Shown: positions 1 through 8,751, counted from the stretch's first letter. The stretch is DNA of 64,000 nucleotides from Helicobacter mesocricetorum (GCF_900198605.1 NZ_FZPJ01000016.1:1-64000); one strand, 5' to 3'. The notes: generated by a model from the sequence alone, not told the origin. Program-made: numbers and translations.

Positions 1-174
1 CTTAGTATTGTAGCATAAATGGAATGTGTTAGCACTATTCAAATAAACTTTAGTGTGATAAAAAGTTCTTTATGGTAGTATTTGGGATTAATTTGCTTGG
101 CTAAACATTAAAGATAACTTAAGGTTTATGAGACTTATGTTAAAAATGGTGATTTCAAAGAGGGAAGGGGAATA
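1..174. other. non-coding left edge
   Basis: No credible reading frame is visible in this stretch. It leads into the symporter gene and carries that gene's ribosome-binding site, a purine-rich GGGAAGGGG just upstream of the ATG at 175. I could not pick a convincing promoter. The G-rich character of this strand continues to about 6.8 kb. Confidence 0.6.
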
Positions 175-1587
175 ATGAATTTTAGACCAAAATTGCATAA
201 AAAATTACGATTTAAAACGCATTTTCAAATCTTATCGGGCTTGAGTTTGGCGGTATTTTTTGCCTTTGTTATGGGATTTTTAAGTTTTTATTATTTTCAG
301 TCCTCCTTTGAGGTAGCGGCTTTTATTGGAATCTTGTCTTTGCTGATTATCTTATGGATTAATGAAGCCTTGCCTTTAGGGATTGTTTCATTATTACCCA
401 TTATTTTGTTCCCTGCTTTTGGGATACTAGATGTCAAAAGTGCAACTAGTAATTATGCAAATCCTATTATATTTCTCTTTTTGGGTGGTTTTATGCTAGC
501 AATTGGTGTAGAAAAAACAGGACTGCATAAGATTATCGCTAAGAAATTCTTAGGTTATTTCCCCGCTACTCCAAAGGGGGTAATCACAGCACTTGGGGTT
601 GCAAGTGTAGCCTTAGGGAGTGTGCTTTCTAATTCTACGGTTGCGCTTTTGTTGATTCCTATTGCTTGTTCTATCACGCAAGATCCCCTACTTAAAACGC
701 GTTTTTTATTAGCAGTAGCCTTTGGGGCTAGTATTAGTGGGATTACTACACCCATAGGAACGCCCCCTAATTTGATCTTTTTAGGGTTTTTAGAAACGAT
801 GAAGTTTGAAAGCATTAGCTTTGCGACTTGGATTTTTATGATGTTGCCCCTAACGCTTAGTATGCTTTATGTAATGATTAAAATACTCTCTTATAAGATC
901 ACAGAAGTAGATCTTAAAATTGATGCTTTTGATAACATTCAAGTAACTTTCGATCATAAAAAGCTTATGATACTTGTAGGGATTTTGCTTCTTTTGTTGT
1001 TACTTAATTCTCCTATAAAGCCTATTTATAATGGGCTTGGCTTTAATGAGAATATTTTATTATTGAGCTTTGGGTTATTAATGTTTGTGCCTAAGATTGG
1101 TTGTTTGCGTTGGGAAGATTCTAAGGCTATTCCTACCGAAGTTATGTTTTTGTTTGGAGCAGGGTTTTGTATCGCTATGGCAATAGCTAGAATGCAATTA
1201 GGGGATGCTTTTAAACCTATTTTTGAATATTTTGGGACTTTGCCTATTTTAATCTTTTTGCTTTGTGTTTGTTTGCTGGTTTTATGCTTAACGATGTTTA
1301 TTAGTTCCACAGCTTTGATTGCTATTTTGCTTTCTGCTATTTTTGCTTCTACCAAAGACTTTTTGGACATTCCTATGCAAAGCTTAGTAATGCTTATTGC
1401 AACGATTTGTGTAGGGTTTTCGTTTATGTTCCCAATCTCTACTCCTCCTAATGCGATAGTTTTTAGCAAAGGTGGGGTGAAAATTTGGGATATGTTTCGG
1501 TTTGGATTCTTATTAAGTATGGCAGGAATTGTTTTAATCATTATCTTTGGTATGTTGTATTGGCGTTGGTTTTTTGTTGATTTTTAA
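175..1587 (+). CDS. SLC13/DASS-family anion:Na+ symporter
   Basis: A 470-residue, very hydrophobic protein with roughly 11-12 predicted membrane segments, matching the length of the divalent anion:sodium symporter (DASS/SLC13) family. These inner-membrane carriers import dicarboxylates, tricarboxylates or sulfate with Na+. Family-type features are the SNST motif near residue 151, followed by GISGITTPIGTPPNL near 190, and a second half-repeat with SSTA and PISTPPNA near residues 380-425. The two S/T-rich hairpins followed by TPPN form the substrate and sodium sites. The start follows a strong AGGGG ribosome-binding site. The gene is separated from prpD by a hairpin region. Substrate is not predictable, but the neighbouring methylcitrate genes make a carboxylate plausible (inference). 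Confidence 0.85.
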   Translation: MNFRPKLHKKLRFKTHFQILSGLSLAVFFAFVMGFLSFYYFQSSFEVAAFIGILSLLIILWINEALPLGIVSLLPIILFPAFGILDVKSATSNYANPIIFLFLGGFMLAIGVEKTGLHKIIAKKFLGYFPATPKGVITALGVASVALGSVLSNSTVALLLIPIACSITQDPLLKTRFLLAVAFGASISGITTPIGTPPNLIFLGFLETMKFESISFATWIFMMLPLTLSMLYVMIKILSYKITEVDLKIDAFDNIQVTFDHKKLMILVGILLLLLLLNSPIKPIYNGLGFNENILLLSFGLLMFVPKIGCLRWEDSKAIPTEVMFLFGAGFCIAMAIARMQLGDAFKPIFEYFGTLPILIFLLCVCLLVLCLTMFISSTALIAILLSAIFASTKDFLDIPMQSLVMLIATICVGFSFMFPISTPPNAIVFSKGGVKIWDMFRFGFLLSMAGIVLIIIFGMLYWRWFFVDF

Positions 1588-1627
1588 CATCAATGCTAAC
1601 TTGGCTCGTGGAAGATGTTATTAAAGT

Positions 1628-1698
1628 AAGCCCGATAAAGGCTTAGGATTTATAATTAACCTTGAAATACTTGCAAGGAGGTATTTAAAAGCCTCCTT
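1628..1698. terminator. two hairpins between convergent symporter and prpD genes
   Basis: Two inverted repeats lie between the convergent gene ends. The first is AAGCC, 7-base loop, GGCTT at 1628-1644. The second, stronger one is AAGGAGG at 1675-1681, a 10-base loop, and CCTCCTT at 1692-1698. Neither has a long U-tract, so efficiency is uncertain, but position fits a bidirectional transcription end. Confidence 0.5.
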
Positions 1699-1725
1699 AA
1701 AACTTCTAAAACCTAAGTGGTAATT

Positions 1726-3180
1726 TTACCCTAACCAAAACAAATCGCTAAATTCGTTAAAATTCATTGATTCTAAGTTTTGTTGGTTAGTGCAAATCTC
1801 TTCGATAATCGCTGCTTTTTTGGGGTCAAACTTAATGGCTAGATTTTCTCTAAATTTGCTTAAGAGTAGGGGGATTCCCTCATTTCTTCGTCTTTTGTGT
1901 CCTACTGGGTATTCTACCTCTATCTTTTGGGTTTTAGAACCATCTTTAAAAAAGACTTGCACTGCGTTTGCGATACTTCTTTTGTCTGCCTCTAAGTATT
2001 CTTTGGTGTATCGCTCATCTACTTCGACAACCATTTTTTCTCTTAGTGCATCTATTCTCGCATCTTTTGCCACATTATCTTCATAATCATCAGCCACTAA
2101 ACGCCCAAAGATTAAAGGCACTGCAACCATATATTGTATGCAATGATCCCTATCGGCTGGATTAGCAAGTTCTCCTACTTTATTTATAATGCGATGTCCT
2201 GATTCTTGGGTTGTAATGATGATTTTTTCTATTGTCTCAAGGCGGTCTTTCACTTCATTGTGCAGTTTTAAGGCTGCTTCTACAGCAGTTTGTGCGTGAA
2301 ATTCAGCTGGGAAGGAGATTTTAAATAAGATATTTTCCATTACATAAGAGCCAAACTCTTGAGGAATGGTAAGTTTTGCGCCTCTCATTTTCACATCTTC
2401 ATAACCCCAAAAACTAGCACTTAGGGCAGAGGGGTAGCCCATTTCACCGCTTTTTGCCTTTAGGGCTAAATCTACACCTCTACTTGAGGCATCTCCTGCA
2501 GCCCAACTTTTTCTGCTTCCTGTGTTTGGAGCGTGGCGATAAGTTCGTAAAGCTCCTCCATCAATAAAAGCGTGAGAAACTGCGTTTCTGATTTCTTCAA
2601 AATTGCAGCCCAAGAGTTTCGCACTCACTGCACTTGAAGCGATACGAACTAGTAAAACATGGTCCATTCCTACTTTATTAAAGCAGTTTTCAAGTGCTAA
2701 AATGCCTTGAATCTCGTGAGCTTTTATCATTGCTTTTAAAACACAGGCTACTTTTAGAGGTTCTTTACCCTCGCTAATGTTTTTACGACTTATATAATCC
2801 GCAACTGCCCAAATAGCCCCTAGATTATCGCTTGGATGTCCCCATTCTGCGGCTAACCAAGTATCGTTAAAATCTAGCCATCTAACCATAGCACCTACAT
2901 TAAAAGCCCCTCTTATGGGTTCAAGCTGATAAGAAGTTCCGGGGATTTTGCTCCCTAAGGGTCTAAACTCTGCACCTTCAACGCTTGGTCCTAAAAGCTT
3001 CGTGCAAGCAGGGTATTTTAGAGCTAAAAGCCCACAACCTAAAGTGTCCATCAAACAATATCTAGCAGTCTCTAAGGCTAACTCACTAGTGATTTCATAT
3101 TCCATTACATATTTAGCTATTTTGGTTAGCAACTCATCAAATTCTGGTCTTTTTGCTTCTAAGATTCCCATATTACTCAT
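1726..3180 (-). CDS. prpD: 2-methylcitrate dehydratase PrpD
   Basis: A 484-residue MmgE/PrpD-family protein, the same length as E. coli PrpD. It removes water from 2-methylcitrate to give 2-methyl-cis-aconitate in the cytoplasmic methylcitrate cycle. Collinear family stretches include RWLDFNDTWLAAEWGHPSDN near residues 99-118 and SFPAEFHAQTAVEAALKL near 290. It is the last gene of prpB-prpC-prpD, starting 10 bases after the prpC stop, with AAGGA ahead of its ATG. No acnD, prpF or prpE homologue is present in the cluster, so propionyl-CoA synthesis and methylaconitate hydration must be supplied elsewhere. Confidence 0.92.
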   Translation of the reverse strand: MSNMGILEAKRPEFDELLTKIAKYVMEYEITSELALETARYCLMDTLGCGLLALKYPACTKLLGPSVEGAEFRPLGSKIPGTSYQLEPIRGAFNVGAMVRWLDFNDTWLAAEWGHPSDNLGAIWAVADYISRKNISEGKEPLKVACVLKAMIKAHEIQGILALENCFNKVGMDHVLLVRIASSAVSAKLLGCNFEEIRNAVSHAFIDGGALRTYRHAPNTGSRKSWAAGDASSRGVDLALKAKSGEMGYPSALSASFWGYEDVKMRGAKLTIPQEFGSYVMENILFKISFPAEFHAQTAVEAALKLHNEVKDRLETIEKIIITTQESGHRIINKVGELANPADRDHCIQYMVAVPLIFGRLVADDYEDNVAKDARIDALREKMVVEVDERYTKEYLEADKRSIANAVQVFFKDGSKTQKIEVEYPVGHKRRRNEGIPLLLSKFRENLAIKFDPKKAAIIEEICTNQQNLESMNFNEFSDLFWLG

Positions 3181-3190
3181 TGGTTGTCCT

Positions 3191-4318
3191 TTATCTCTTT
3201 TTAATATTTATAAATTCTCTAGGTTCTACGCCTATGTATTCACTACTTGGGCGGATAATTTTGTTGTTTGCTCTTTGTTCTTTAATATGTGCGCTCCATC
3301 CACTTACTCTACTCATAATAAAAATAGGGGTGAAATACTCTGTTTTTATCCCCATAAAGTGATAGGCTGATGCGCTATAAAAATCCGCATTGGGAGGGAG
3401 ATTTGGCTTTTTTTCTTTCATTAGGCTTTCGATAGCTTCACTGACTTTAAAGAGTAGGGTATCGCCCCCTAAATGTTTGCTCCATTCTTTAATCAAAGCA
3501 TTTCTAGGGTCTCCTCCGGCTCCGTAGATTCTATGCCCAAACCCCATTAGAAGCTCTTTATTGGCAAGTTTTTCATTGACACCTTTAAGGGCTTCTTCTA
3601 CACTGCTAAAACTTTGTATTAAATACATCGCTGCTTCGTTTGCCCCTCCGTGTAAAGGTCCTCTTAAAGCACCAATGGCTGCGGATATAGCAGAGAATAT
3701 GTCGCTTTTGGTAGAGGCACAAACTCTAGCGGTAAAAGTAGAGGCGTTAAATTCGTGTTCTGCATAAAGTATTAGGGAGCAGTGCATAGCTTTGATGAAA
3801 TTCTCTTTGGGTTCTTTTTCTAAAAGTTTTTCTAAAAAATAGCCTCCTATACTATCTTGCTTAGAATCAAAGTCAATCTCTTTACCAAAATTTGCGTAAT
3901 GATGCCAAAATACAAGGATTGAAGGTAGGATTCCTAAAAGTCTAATGATTTTTTCATCTTGATTGCTGAAATCTTCTTTTTCTCCCTCTAGCGCACCTAA
4001 GGCTGCTACTGCTGTTTGCATAAGATTCATAGGATGAGCATTTTTAGGGATTGCCCTTAAAACTGCCTTTAATTCATCGCTTAGGGGTCTTTTGGAGATA
4101 ATTTTTTGTTTATATTCTTTTAGCTGTGATAGGGTAGGTAGCTCTCCAAATTGCAAGAGGTAGGCAACTTCTTCAAACTCCGCATTTCTTGCTAAGTCTT
4201 CAATCGCATAACCATAATAGTTTAGTCCATTACCTAATCCACAAGTGCAAATCGCACTTTCTCCGGCTATAATTCCCGCTAAGCCGCCTTGTTTTTTCTT
4301 GGCTTCACTTAAGCTCAT
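3191..4318 (-). CDS. prpC: 2-methylcitrate synthase PrpC
   Basis: A citrate-synthase-fold enzyme of 375 residues that condenses propionyl-CoA with oxaloacetate. The ATG at 4318 is preferred over an upstream in-frame start at 4357 because AAAGGAG lies directly ahead of it and family members begin here. Visible motifs are [25 protein letters not shown] (with an active-site His) and [10 protein letters not shown] (with the catalytic Asp). It lies between prpB and prpD and overlaps the prpB end by 14 bases, indicating translational coupling. The window also has a distinct gltA at 12.3 kb. The prp context and shorter length point to methylcitrate rather than citrate synthase. Confidence 0.92.
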   Translation of the reverse strand: MSLSEAKKKQGGLAGIIAGESAICTCGLGNGLNYYGYAIEDLARNAEFEEVAYLLQFGELPTLSQLKEYKQKIISKRPLSDELKAVLRAIPKNAHPMNLMQTAVAALGALEGEKEDFSNQDEKIIRLLGILPSILVFWHHYANFGKEIDFDSKQDSIGGYFLEKLLEKEPKENFIKAMHCSLILYAEHEFNASTFTARVCASTKSDIFSAISAAIGALRGPLHGGANEAAMYLIQSFSSVEEALKGVNEKLANKELLMGFGHRIYGAGGDPRNALIKEWSKHLGGDTLLFKVSEAIESLMKEKKPNLPPNADFYSASAYHFMGIKTEYFTPIFIMSRVSGWSAHIKEQRANNKIIRPSSEYIGVEPREFINIKKR

Positions 4319-5207
4319 TTTTTTCTCCTTTAAAAAGTTTATCAAGTTTGTTTTCATAAGCGTAATAATCTAGCATTTCATAGAGTTCTTCTCTTGTTTG
4401 CATAAGCTCTAACACTTCTTTTTGGTGTCCGTTTTTAAGTATGCTCTCATAGACTAAGAGGGCAGCTTTATTCATCGCTCTATTGGCAGATAGTGGATAA
4501 AGCACCATAGAGATTCCTACTTCTTTAAGCTCTTTGGCACTGAAGTAGGGGGTTTTGCCAAATTCTGTAATATTTGCTAAAACAGGCACTTTAATGGTGC
4601 TAGTGAATTCTTTGTATTCTTCTAAAGTATGAATGGCTTCGGCAAAAATCATTTCCGCACCAGCTTCTACATAGGCTAAAGCTCTTTGAATCGCTCTTTG
4701 TTGCCCTTCTATGGCGTGTGCGTCTGTTCTTGCCATTACTACAAAATCATTATCGGTTTTTGCATCCATTGCTGCTTTAATCCTATCACACATTTCTTCG
4801 GTGCTAACAAGCTCTTTATTGGGTCTATGCCCACATCGTTTTTGTGCGACTTGGTCTTCTATATGGGCTGCTGCTGCACCTGCTTTTATTAGCTCTTTAA
4901 TAGTTCTTGCGATATTAAAAGCACCTCCAAAGCCTGTATCTGCATCAACAAGCAAAGGAGTATCTACGCTTGATGTAATGCGTCTAACATCAATGCATAC
5001 ATCTTCTAGCCCTACTATGCCTAAGTCGGGCAATCCATAACTCGCACTTGCAACACCGCTTCCTGAAAGATACAAAGCTTTATGTCCTAGTTTGGTAGCT
5101 TGTAATGCACTATAAGCATTGATAGTTCCGACTATAAGTAGTGGTGAATTTTCTTTGAGGGATTCTTTAAATCTTTTTCCTGCACTCATTTTTTTCTCTG
5201 CACTCAT
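4305..5207 (-). CDS. prpB: methylisocitrate lyase PrpB
   Basis: A 300-residue isocitrate-lyase-superfamily enzyme that splits 2-methylisocitrate into pyruvate and succinate. Motifs are VDADTGFGG (metal and substrate site), KRCGHRP (active-site Cys) and ARTDA. It is the first gene of prpBCD. Three in-frame ATGs occur: 5231, 5207 and 5189. I chose 5207 because AAGGAAAG precedes it. The protein conserved with E. coli PrpB begins at about the third Met ([11 protein letters not shown]). The region contains a short tandem copy of the start (ATGAGTGCAG twice), so the true start is ambiguous by 6 codons. Confidence 0.9.
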   Translation of the reverse strand: MSAEKKMSAGKRFKESLKENSPLLIVGTINAYSALQATKLGHKALYLSGSGVASASYGLPDLGIVGLEDVCIDVRRITSSVDTPLLVDADTGFGGAFNIARTIKELIKAGAAAAHIEDQVAQKRCGHRPNKELVSTEEMCDRIKAAMDAKTDNDFVVMARTDAHAIEGQQRAIQRALAYVEAGAEMIFAEAIHTLEEYKEFTSTIKVPVLANITEFGKTPYFSAKELKEVGISMVLYPLSANRAMNKAALLVYESILKNGHQKEVLELMQTREELYEMLDYYAYENKLDKLFKGEKNELK

Positions 5208-5239
5208 TTGCTTTCCTTTGGTGGGTTTCATAAGCTAAA

Positions 5240-5438
5240 TTTAGTAATGTCTTTATATAATTCGTTTAGAAGTATTATAAAATCAATTTTTATAAAAATA
5301 AATGCTAGTTCTTTTGGCAAAATGAAATATAAATAAACTTTTTTGAAAGAATTTATAGAGTTTTTATGCAAAATGTAGGTTTTTTATACAATTTTTTTGG
5401 GCGTTAGGTCGCTAAAAATAATAGAATCCATTACTAAA
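5240..5438. promoter_or_regulatory. divergent prp/regulator control region with paired CATTACTAAA sites
   Basis: CATTACTAAA occurs on the sense strand of both divergent genes. One copy lies at 5249-5240, about 32 bases ahead of the prpB ATG at 5207. The other lies at 5429-5438, 30 bases ahead of the regulator ATG. Together they form a perfect 10-base inverted pair framing the intergenic region. The prp-side copy merges into the palindrome CTAAATTTAG (5235-5244). The other continues as TTACTAAAGGTAA. A minus-strand TATAAT at 5279-5274 is a possible prp -10 box. I infer operators for the neighbouring regulator; this is untested. Confidence 0.45.
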
Positions 5439-5468
5439 GGTAACACGACTAAATAGGGGAGCTAGGAT

Positions 5469-6401
5469 ATGTTGAGTTCAATGGAGAGGCTCGTAGAGAT
5501 TTTTAAAAAATCAAGACTAAGCGTTAATAAGTTTGCAGAGATTCTTCATAAAGATAGGAGAACGCTTGTAAGCTGGATTAACCTTAAAACAAAAAAAGAG
5601 CTTAATGAGGAGATTAAAAAGAAAATTTGTGAGCTTTTTTATTATCCTAAAGAAATTTGGTCTTGCGAAGATGCAGATTTTTTTAATTTATTGCATAAAA
5701 TCCCTACAAAAGAAATCAAAATTATTGATGATGGGTATTATGGAGGATTAAAATATATTTTCGAAAACGAAAATGAAGGATCTTTAATTATTCATCCGAC
5801 TTTCCCAAATCCTGCTTATCGTGATTTTATTTGTCCTGCTGTTTATAAAGAGAGTAAAAATGAGGATATAGAGTTTTATAGGGCTAAAAGAGGGGAGAAG
5901 ATGAGGAATTATTCTTTTGCTGTTAGTGAATGGTATTCGGTTAAATCTTTACTAGAGTTTTGCTTTGCTAATATAGGGAATTTCTATACGCGTTTCCAAA
6001 AAATAGCGATTCTTCAGTTGATTATTGAAACCTTCAAAGATAATCTCAATAAAAATCTCTATTTTTTTGATTCTTATGATAAAAAAATTTATGGATTAGA
6101 TCTTATTTATACCTCTATTAACATCAAAGAGGAGAAAATGTTTTTTAAAGCACCTATGGAATCTCTGATTATCGAAATTTGCAATGGAGAATTTGTTAAA
6201 AAGCTTCATAGGCATTATACCAACGCTAAAGAATGTCCTGCACATATTACCTCTAATGTAGCCATTGAGGCACTTTATCTTTTATTGGATTGTATTGAGC
6301 GGAATTTGAGCTTTGAGCAAAGCTGTAAATCTCTGATAGAAAAAAGTTTGTTTAAAGAATTATTCCTTAAACATTTGAGCTTGGATTATAGAATAGGGTA
6401 G
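5469..6401 (+). CDS. helix-turn-helix regulator divergent from prpBCD
   Basis: A 310-residue protein. Residues about 5-60 look like an XRE-type helix-turn-helix (LSVNKFAEILHKDRRTLVSW), followed by a roughly 250-residue domain I do not recognise. That domain is rich in aromatic residues and contains ten Cys, among them an ECPAH segment near residue 257. No sigma-54-activator AAA+ domain is present, so it is not a PrpR of the E. coli type, and it is not GntR-like. The ATG at 5469 has GGGGAG upstream; an ATG four codons later is an alternative. Divergent placement from prpB suggests it controls methylcitrate genes (inference). Family identity of the C-terminal domain is open. Confidence 0.7.
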   Translation: MLSSMERLVEIFKKSRLSVNKFAEILHKDRRTLVSWINLKTKKELNEEIKKKICELFYYPKEIWSCEDADFFNLLHKIPTKEIKIIDDGYYGGLKYIFENENEGSLIIHPTFPNPAYRDFICPAVYKESKNEDIEFYRAKRGEKMRNYSFAVSEWYSVKSLLEFCFANIGNFYTRFQKIAILQLIIETFKDNLNKNLYFFDSYDKKIYGLDLIYTSINIKEEKMFFKAPMESLIIEICNGEFVKKLHRHYTNAKECPAHITSNVAIEALYLLLDCIERNLSFEQSCKSLIEKSLFKELFLKHLSLDYRIG

Positions 6402-6632
6402 GCTGAACACAAGGAACAAGAAAAAATCAGGAAGTAGGGCAGGTAGATAAAAAAACGAGGAATCCACACAATCCATACAAACATCTCTTGCAATAGGAGA
6501 ATTAGGAAGAGGAATTACATTAATGCTACCTTATGGGACAAACTGCTTCAAAGTTATATGACAAGCTTTAAAAAGAGTGGTAGTGGCATAAGTAATGGAA
6601 AAACAAGTGCTATTTCTGATTTTTTTAAATAA
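6402..6632 (+). pseudogene. decayed coding remnant, three-frame, function unknown
   Basis: No intact gene lies in this stretch, but protein-like segments appear in different frames in a consistent order. An early segment at about 6410-6460 reads QEVGQVDKK. A second, around 6465-6540, reads EESTQSIQTSLAIGELGRG and continues ITLMLP. A third, ending in TAA at about 6632, reads LWDKLLQSYMTSFKKSGSG and ends SAISDFFK. At least two frameshifts are needed to join them and no start is visible. It looks like the 3' end of a lost gene. I do not recognise the family. Confidence 0.4.
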
Positions 6633-6718
6633 ACCACCGCTAAAGTGGCAAGTTTTAGCAGGATTCCTCCCCATACCCAACTTAATAGCCTAAAGACACT
6701 TTAAGCGGGAGTGGTTTT
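6632..6718. repeat. imperfect long inverted repeat beside the difH region
   Basis: AAACCACCGCTAAAGTG at 6632-6648 pairs imperfectly with CACTTTAAGCGGGAGTGGTT plus T at 6698-6718 across a loop of about 49 bases. Each arm also holds a small local hairpin (CCAC/GTGG and CACT/AGTG). It lies directly after the decayed coding remnant. It could be a terminator of the lost gene or the relic end of a mobile element such as the hairpin ends of IS200/IS605 elements. I cannot decide between these. Confidence 0.4.
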
Positions 6719-6780
6719 AGTATAGATTTGAACTTACCTTTACCTCATTTAAGAATAGGGAGATAGAGAAATTAACAAAA

Positions 6781-6808
6781 AAGTTTGAAAATTATAGTTT
6801 TCAATACA
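6781..6808. other. predicted difH chromosome dimer resolution site
   Basis: TTGAAAA (6785-6791), a 6-base centre TTATAG, and TTTTCAA (6798-6804) form a perfect inverted repeat in an approximately 28-base AT-rich site. It is about 95 bases upstream of xerH. Epsilonproteobacterial dif sites are known to lie immediately upstream of xerH and have two inverted XerH-binding arms around a 6-base centre. The strand-composition change at this point supports a terminus-located recombination site. Confidence 0.8.
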
Positions 6809-6823
6809 AAATAATATTATTTT

Positions 6824-6838
6824 GCTATAATTGCGCCT
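6824..6838 (+). promoter_or_regulatory. xerH promoter, extended -10
   Basis: TGCTATAAT at 6823-6831, with an AT-rich upstream region and no clear -35, has the form typical of vegetative promoters in this group. Between it and the gene is a small hairpin, CTTAAG-TTCG-CTTAAG (6854-6869), in the leader. Confidence 0.6.
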
Positions 6839-6899
6839 ATGAATACTTAAATACTTAAGTTCGCTTAAGATTTGAAAAAACCTTTAAAAGGATTCAGTT

Positions 6900-7964
6900 A
6901 TGCGTTATCCCATAGATTTTAAAGATGATTTTGCAGAGAATTTGTTGTTTTGGATTGAGAGGTTTATTTATAGCAAACTCAATAGCCTCTCTAATCATCA
7001 AGTCAATAACAAAAAAGAAATTATTGCAAGTCTTCATACATTGCGTAAAGGTGTTAAAAATATCGAAGCTTTACAAGAGATTTGCAAACAATGTAGAAAT
7101 GCTGGATTGATTGGGATTAATACCTATGTAAATCCGCTTTTAAAACTCTATGAATATCTAACTTATTTGGGACTTGCTTCCTTAAAAGAAGTTGATGAAG
7201 AAATGTTAAAGGAGTTTTTAACTATCCACACAAGCGCATTATCAGATGCTACTAAAAAGAATTATCGAATCGCATTGATTAATTTTTTTGGCTTTATGGA
7301 TAAGCAAAATGAGGAGGAAGACAGCTCTTCTTATATTTTTCGCATTGAATTAAAAAATTGGGGAGGATTGCGCGGCAAAAGCGGACAAAAACTCCCCTCT
7401 TATATGAATGAAGATGAAGTTAAAAGATTTTTAGATGGGGTTGATACTTTTCCTTTTAAGCATATTGATTTGGGTGCTAGAAACAGGCTTTTATTAAAAA
7501 TTATTATCTACACAGGGATACGCGTTGGAGAAGCTTTAAGCCTCAAAATTAAGGATATTATGCTTGATAAAGAGCTTTATATTATACAAGTTCGCGGTAA
7601 AGGTAATAAACCGCGCATTGTTATGATTAAGGCAAAAAATATAGCTTCAGATTTTTCAATTTGGGTAGAATCTCGACCGCTTGAAATCGAAGATGATTTG
7701 CTTTTTTGCAACCAAAAAGGTAGGAAACTTACCCAAGCTTATGTCAGTAGAATCGTAGAACAAGTCTTAATAACTAATGGGATTCGCAAAGAAAAAAATG
7801 GCGCACATATGTTAAGGCATTCCTTTGCTACCCTACTCTATCAAAAGTCTCAAGATTTAGTGCTGGTGCAAGAAGCTTTGGGACACGCTAGTTTGGATAC
7901 TTCAAGGATTTATACGCATTTTGATAAACAAAAATTAAAAGCCACAACAGAGATTATGGAGTAA
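6900..7964 (+). CDS. xerH: tyrosine recombinase XerH
   Basis: A 354-residue site-specific recombinase acting alone, rather than as XerC/XerD, to resolve chromosome dimers at difH. The core-binding half (about 1-160) is followed by a catalytic domain with Arg208 (TGIRVGEAL), Lys234 (RGKGNKPR), His303/Arg306 (HMLRHSFATLL), His329 (LGHAS) and nucleophile Tyr338 (SRIYTHF). The sequence from NGAHMLRHSFATLLYQK to IYTHFDKQ closely matches H. pylori XerH as I recall it. AAAGGA precedes the ATG. The gene is convergent with the next, with a single base between the two stops. Confidence 0.95.
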   Translation: MRYPIDFKDDFAENLLFWIERFIYSKLNSLSNHQVNNKKEIIASLHTLRKGVKNIEALQEICKQCRNAGLIGINTYVNPLLKLYEYLTYLGLASLKEVDEEMLKEFLTIHTSALSDATKKNYRIALINFFGFMDKQNEEEDSSSYIFRIELKNWGGLRGKSGQKLPSYMNEDEVKRFLDGVDTFPFKHIDLGARNRLLLKIIIYTGIRVGEALSLKIKDIMLDKELYIIQVRGKGNKPRIVMIKAKNIASDFSIWVESRPLEIEDDLLFCNQKGRKLTQAYVSRIVEQVLITNGIRKEKNGAHMLRHSFATLLYQKSQDLVLVQEALGHASLDTSRIYTHFDKQKLKATTEIME

Positions 7965-7965
7965 G

Positions 7966-8718
7966 CTAGTCAATTTCTATTAAATCAAATTCCTTGAAAA
8001 TCGTTGGTTTTTTGACAAGTGGAGCTGCGAATTCATTGGCTCTTTGGTAGATTGGCAAAGAAAAATTTTCTTTCTTGACTTCTTGATTGGACTTTTCTTT
8101 AAGAGCATAGAAAGGTTGGCTATTCTTCTTGGAGTTTTTATAAAAATTTAAAGTAATGCCCTGCATTTGCGGTGTTTGGAAATAGCCTTGAAGTTGCTTA
8201 ACTTTATTGGCAACATCCTTATAATAAAATTCTGCTTGTGTATTTGACTGGGAATTTTTTTGCCAACTATAACCTTTATTGTAAGATTTGATAATATTTT
8301 TCCAATCTCCTTTGTGTTCTTTATACCAAAATTTTAGTTCTATAATCGCAATTTTCGCAGCAAAGTCATCATCATCAACTAACATTGCTCCAACCATATT
8401 TTGAGTAAATCCATTTTGTTTAAGCTCGGGATAACGTTTAATCACTCCTGGAATATAAGCGTGAAAATTCCCTGCACTTGGGTCTTGAAAATTCATTTTA
8501 TAGACTCCAGCACAGGATTCTTTCCAAGCTATGGCTGCTAAAGTATAACCAAATCCTTCTGCCTCTCCTGCTAAGTAGGCGTGAAGTAGGACCTCCTTTT
8601 GGGAAGAAGAGAATTGTTCTAAAGGCACACAAGAATTCTTAAAATCTACCTTTGGGAGTGCGTAAGAAAAAACACTATATAACGCAATGAGCAATCCTTG
8701 CAGGGCTAATTTAGGCAT
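7966..8718 (-). CDS. putative exported lytic-transglycosylase-like protein
   Basis: A 250-residue protein with a hydrophobic N-terminus (residues 4-20, then ALP) that looks like a signal peptide, so probably periplasmic. The segment AAIAWKESCAG near residue 65 resembles the catalytic Glu region of SLT/lysozyme-like folds, and IKSYNKGYSW near 165 resembles the conserved YN.G element of the same fold. The last 70 residues are polar and low in recognisable motifs. A role in local peptidoglycan cleavage is inferred from these motifs only. It could equally be a non-catalytic family member. It is followed by a 1-base gap to convergent xerH. Confidence 0.6.
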   Translation of the reverse strand: MPKLALQGLLIALYSVFSYALPKVDFKNSCVPLEQFSSSQKEVLLHAYLAGEAEGFGYTLAAIAWKESCAGVYKMNFQDPSAGNFHAYIPGVIKRYPELKQNGFTQNMVGAMLVDDDDFAAKIAIIELKFWYKEHKGDWKNIIKSYNKGYSWQKNSQSNTQAEFYYKDVANKVKQLQGYFQTPQMQGITLNFYKNSKKNSQPFYALKEKSNQEVKKENFSLPIYQRANEFAAPLVKKPTIFKEFDLIEID

Positions 8719-8751
8719 AAAATTTCCTTATTTTATAAATATGAAAGAAAA

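Noticed and set aside
1026-1541. 171-codon minus-strand frame inside the symporter gene
   Set aside because: It is antisense to a strongly supported membrane protein gene, has no ribosome-binding site and is compositionally a mirror of the sense codons.
4711-5040. 109-codon + strand frame inside prpB
   Set aside because: Antisense of prpB with no initiation signal; prpB motifs are intact on the minus strand.
6632-6718. tRNA or CRISPR repeat interpretation of the inverted repeat
   Set aside because: No cloverleaf can be drawn and the unit is not repeated with spacers.
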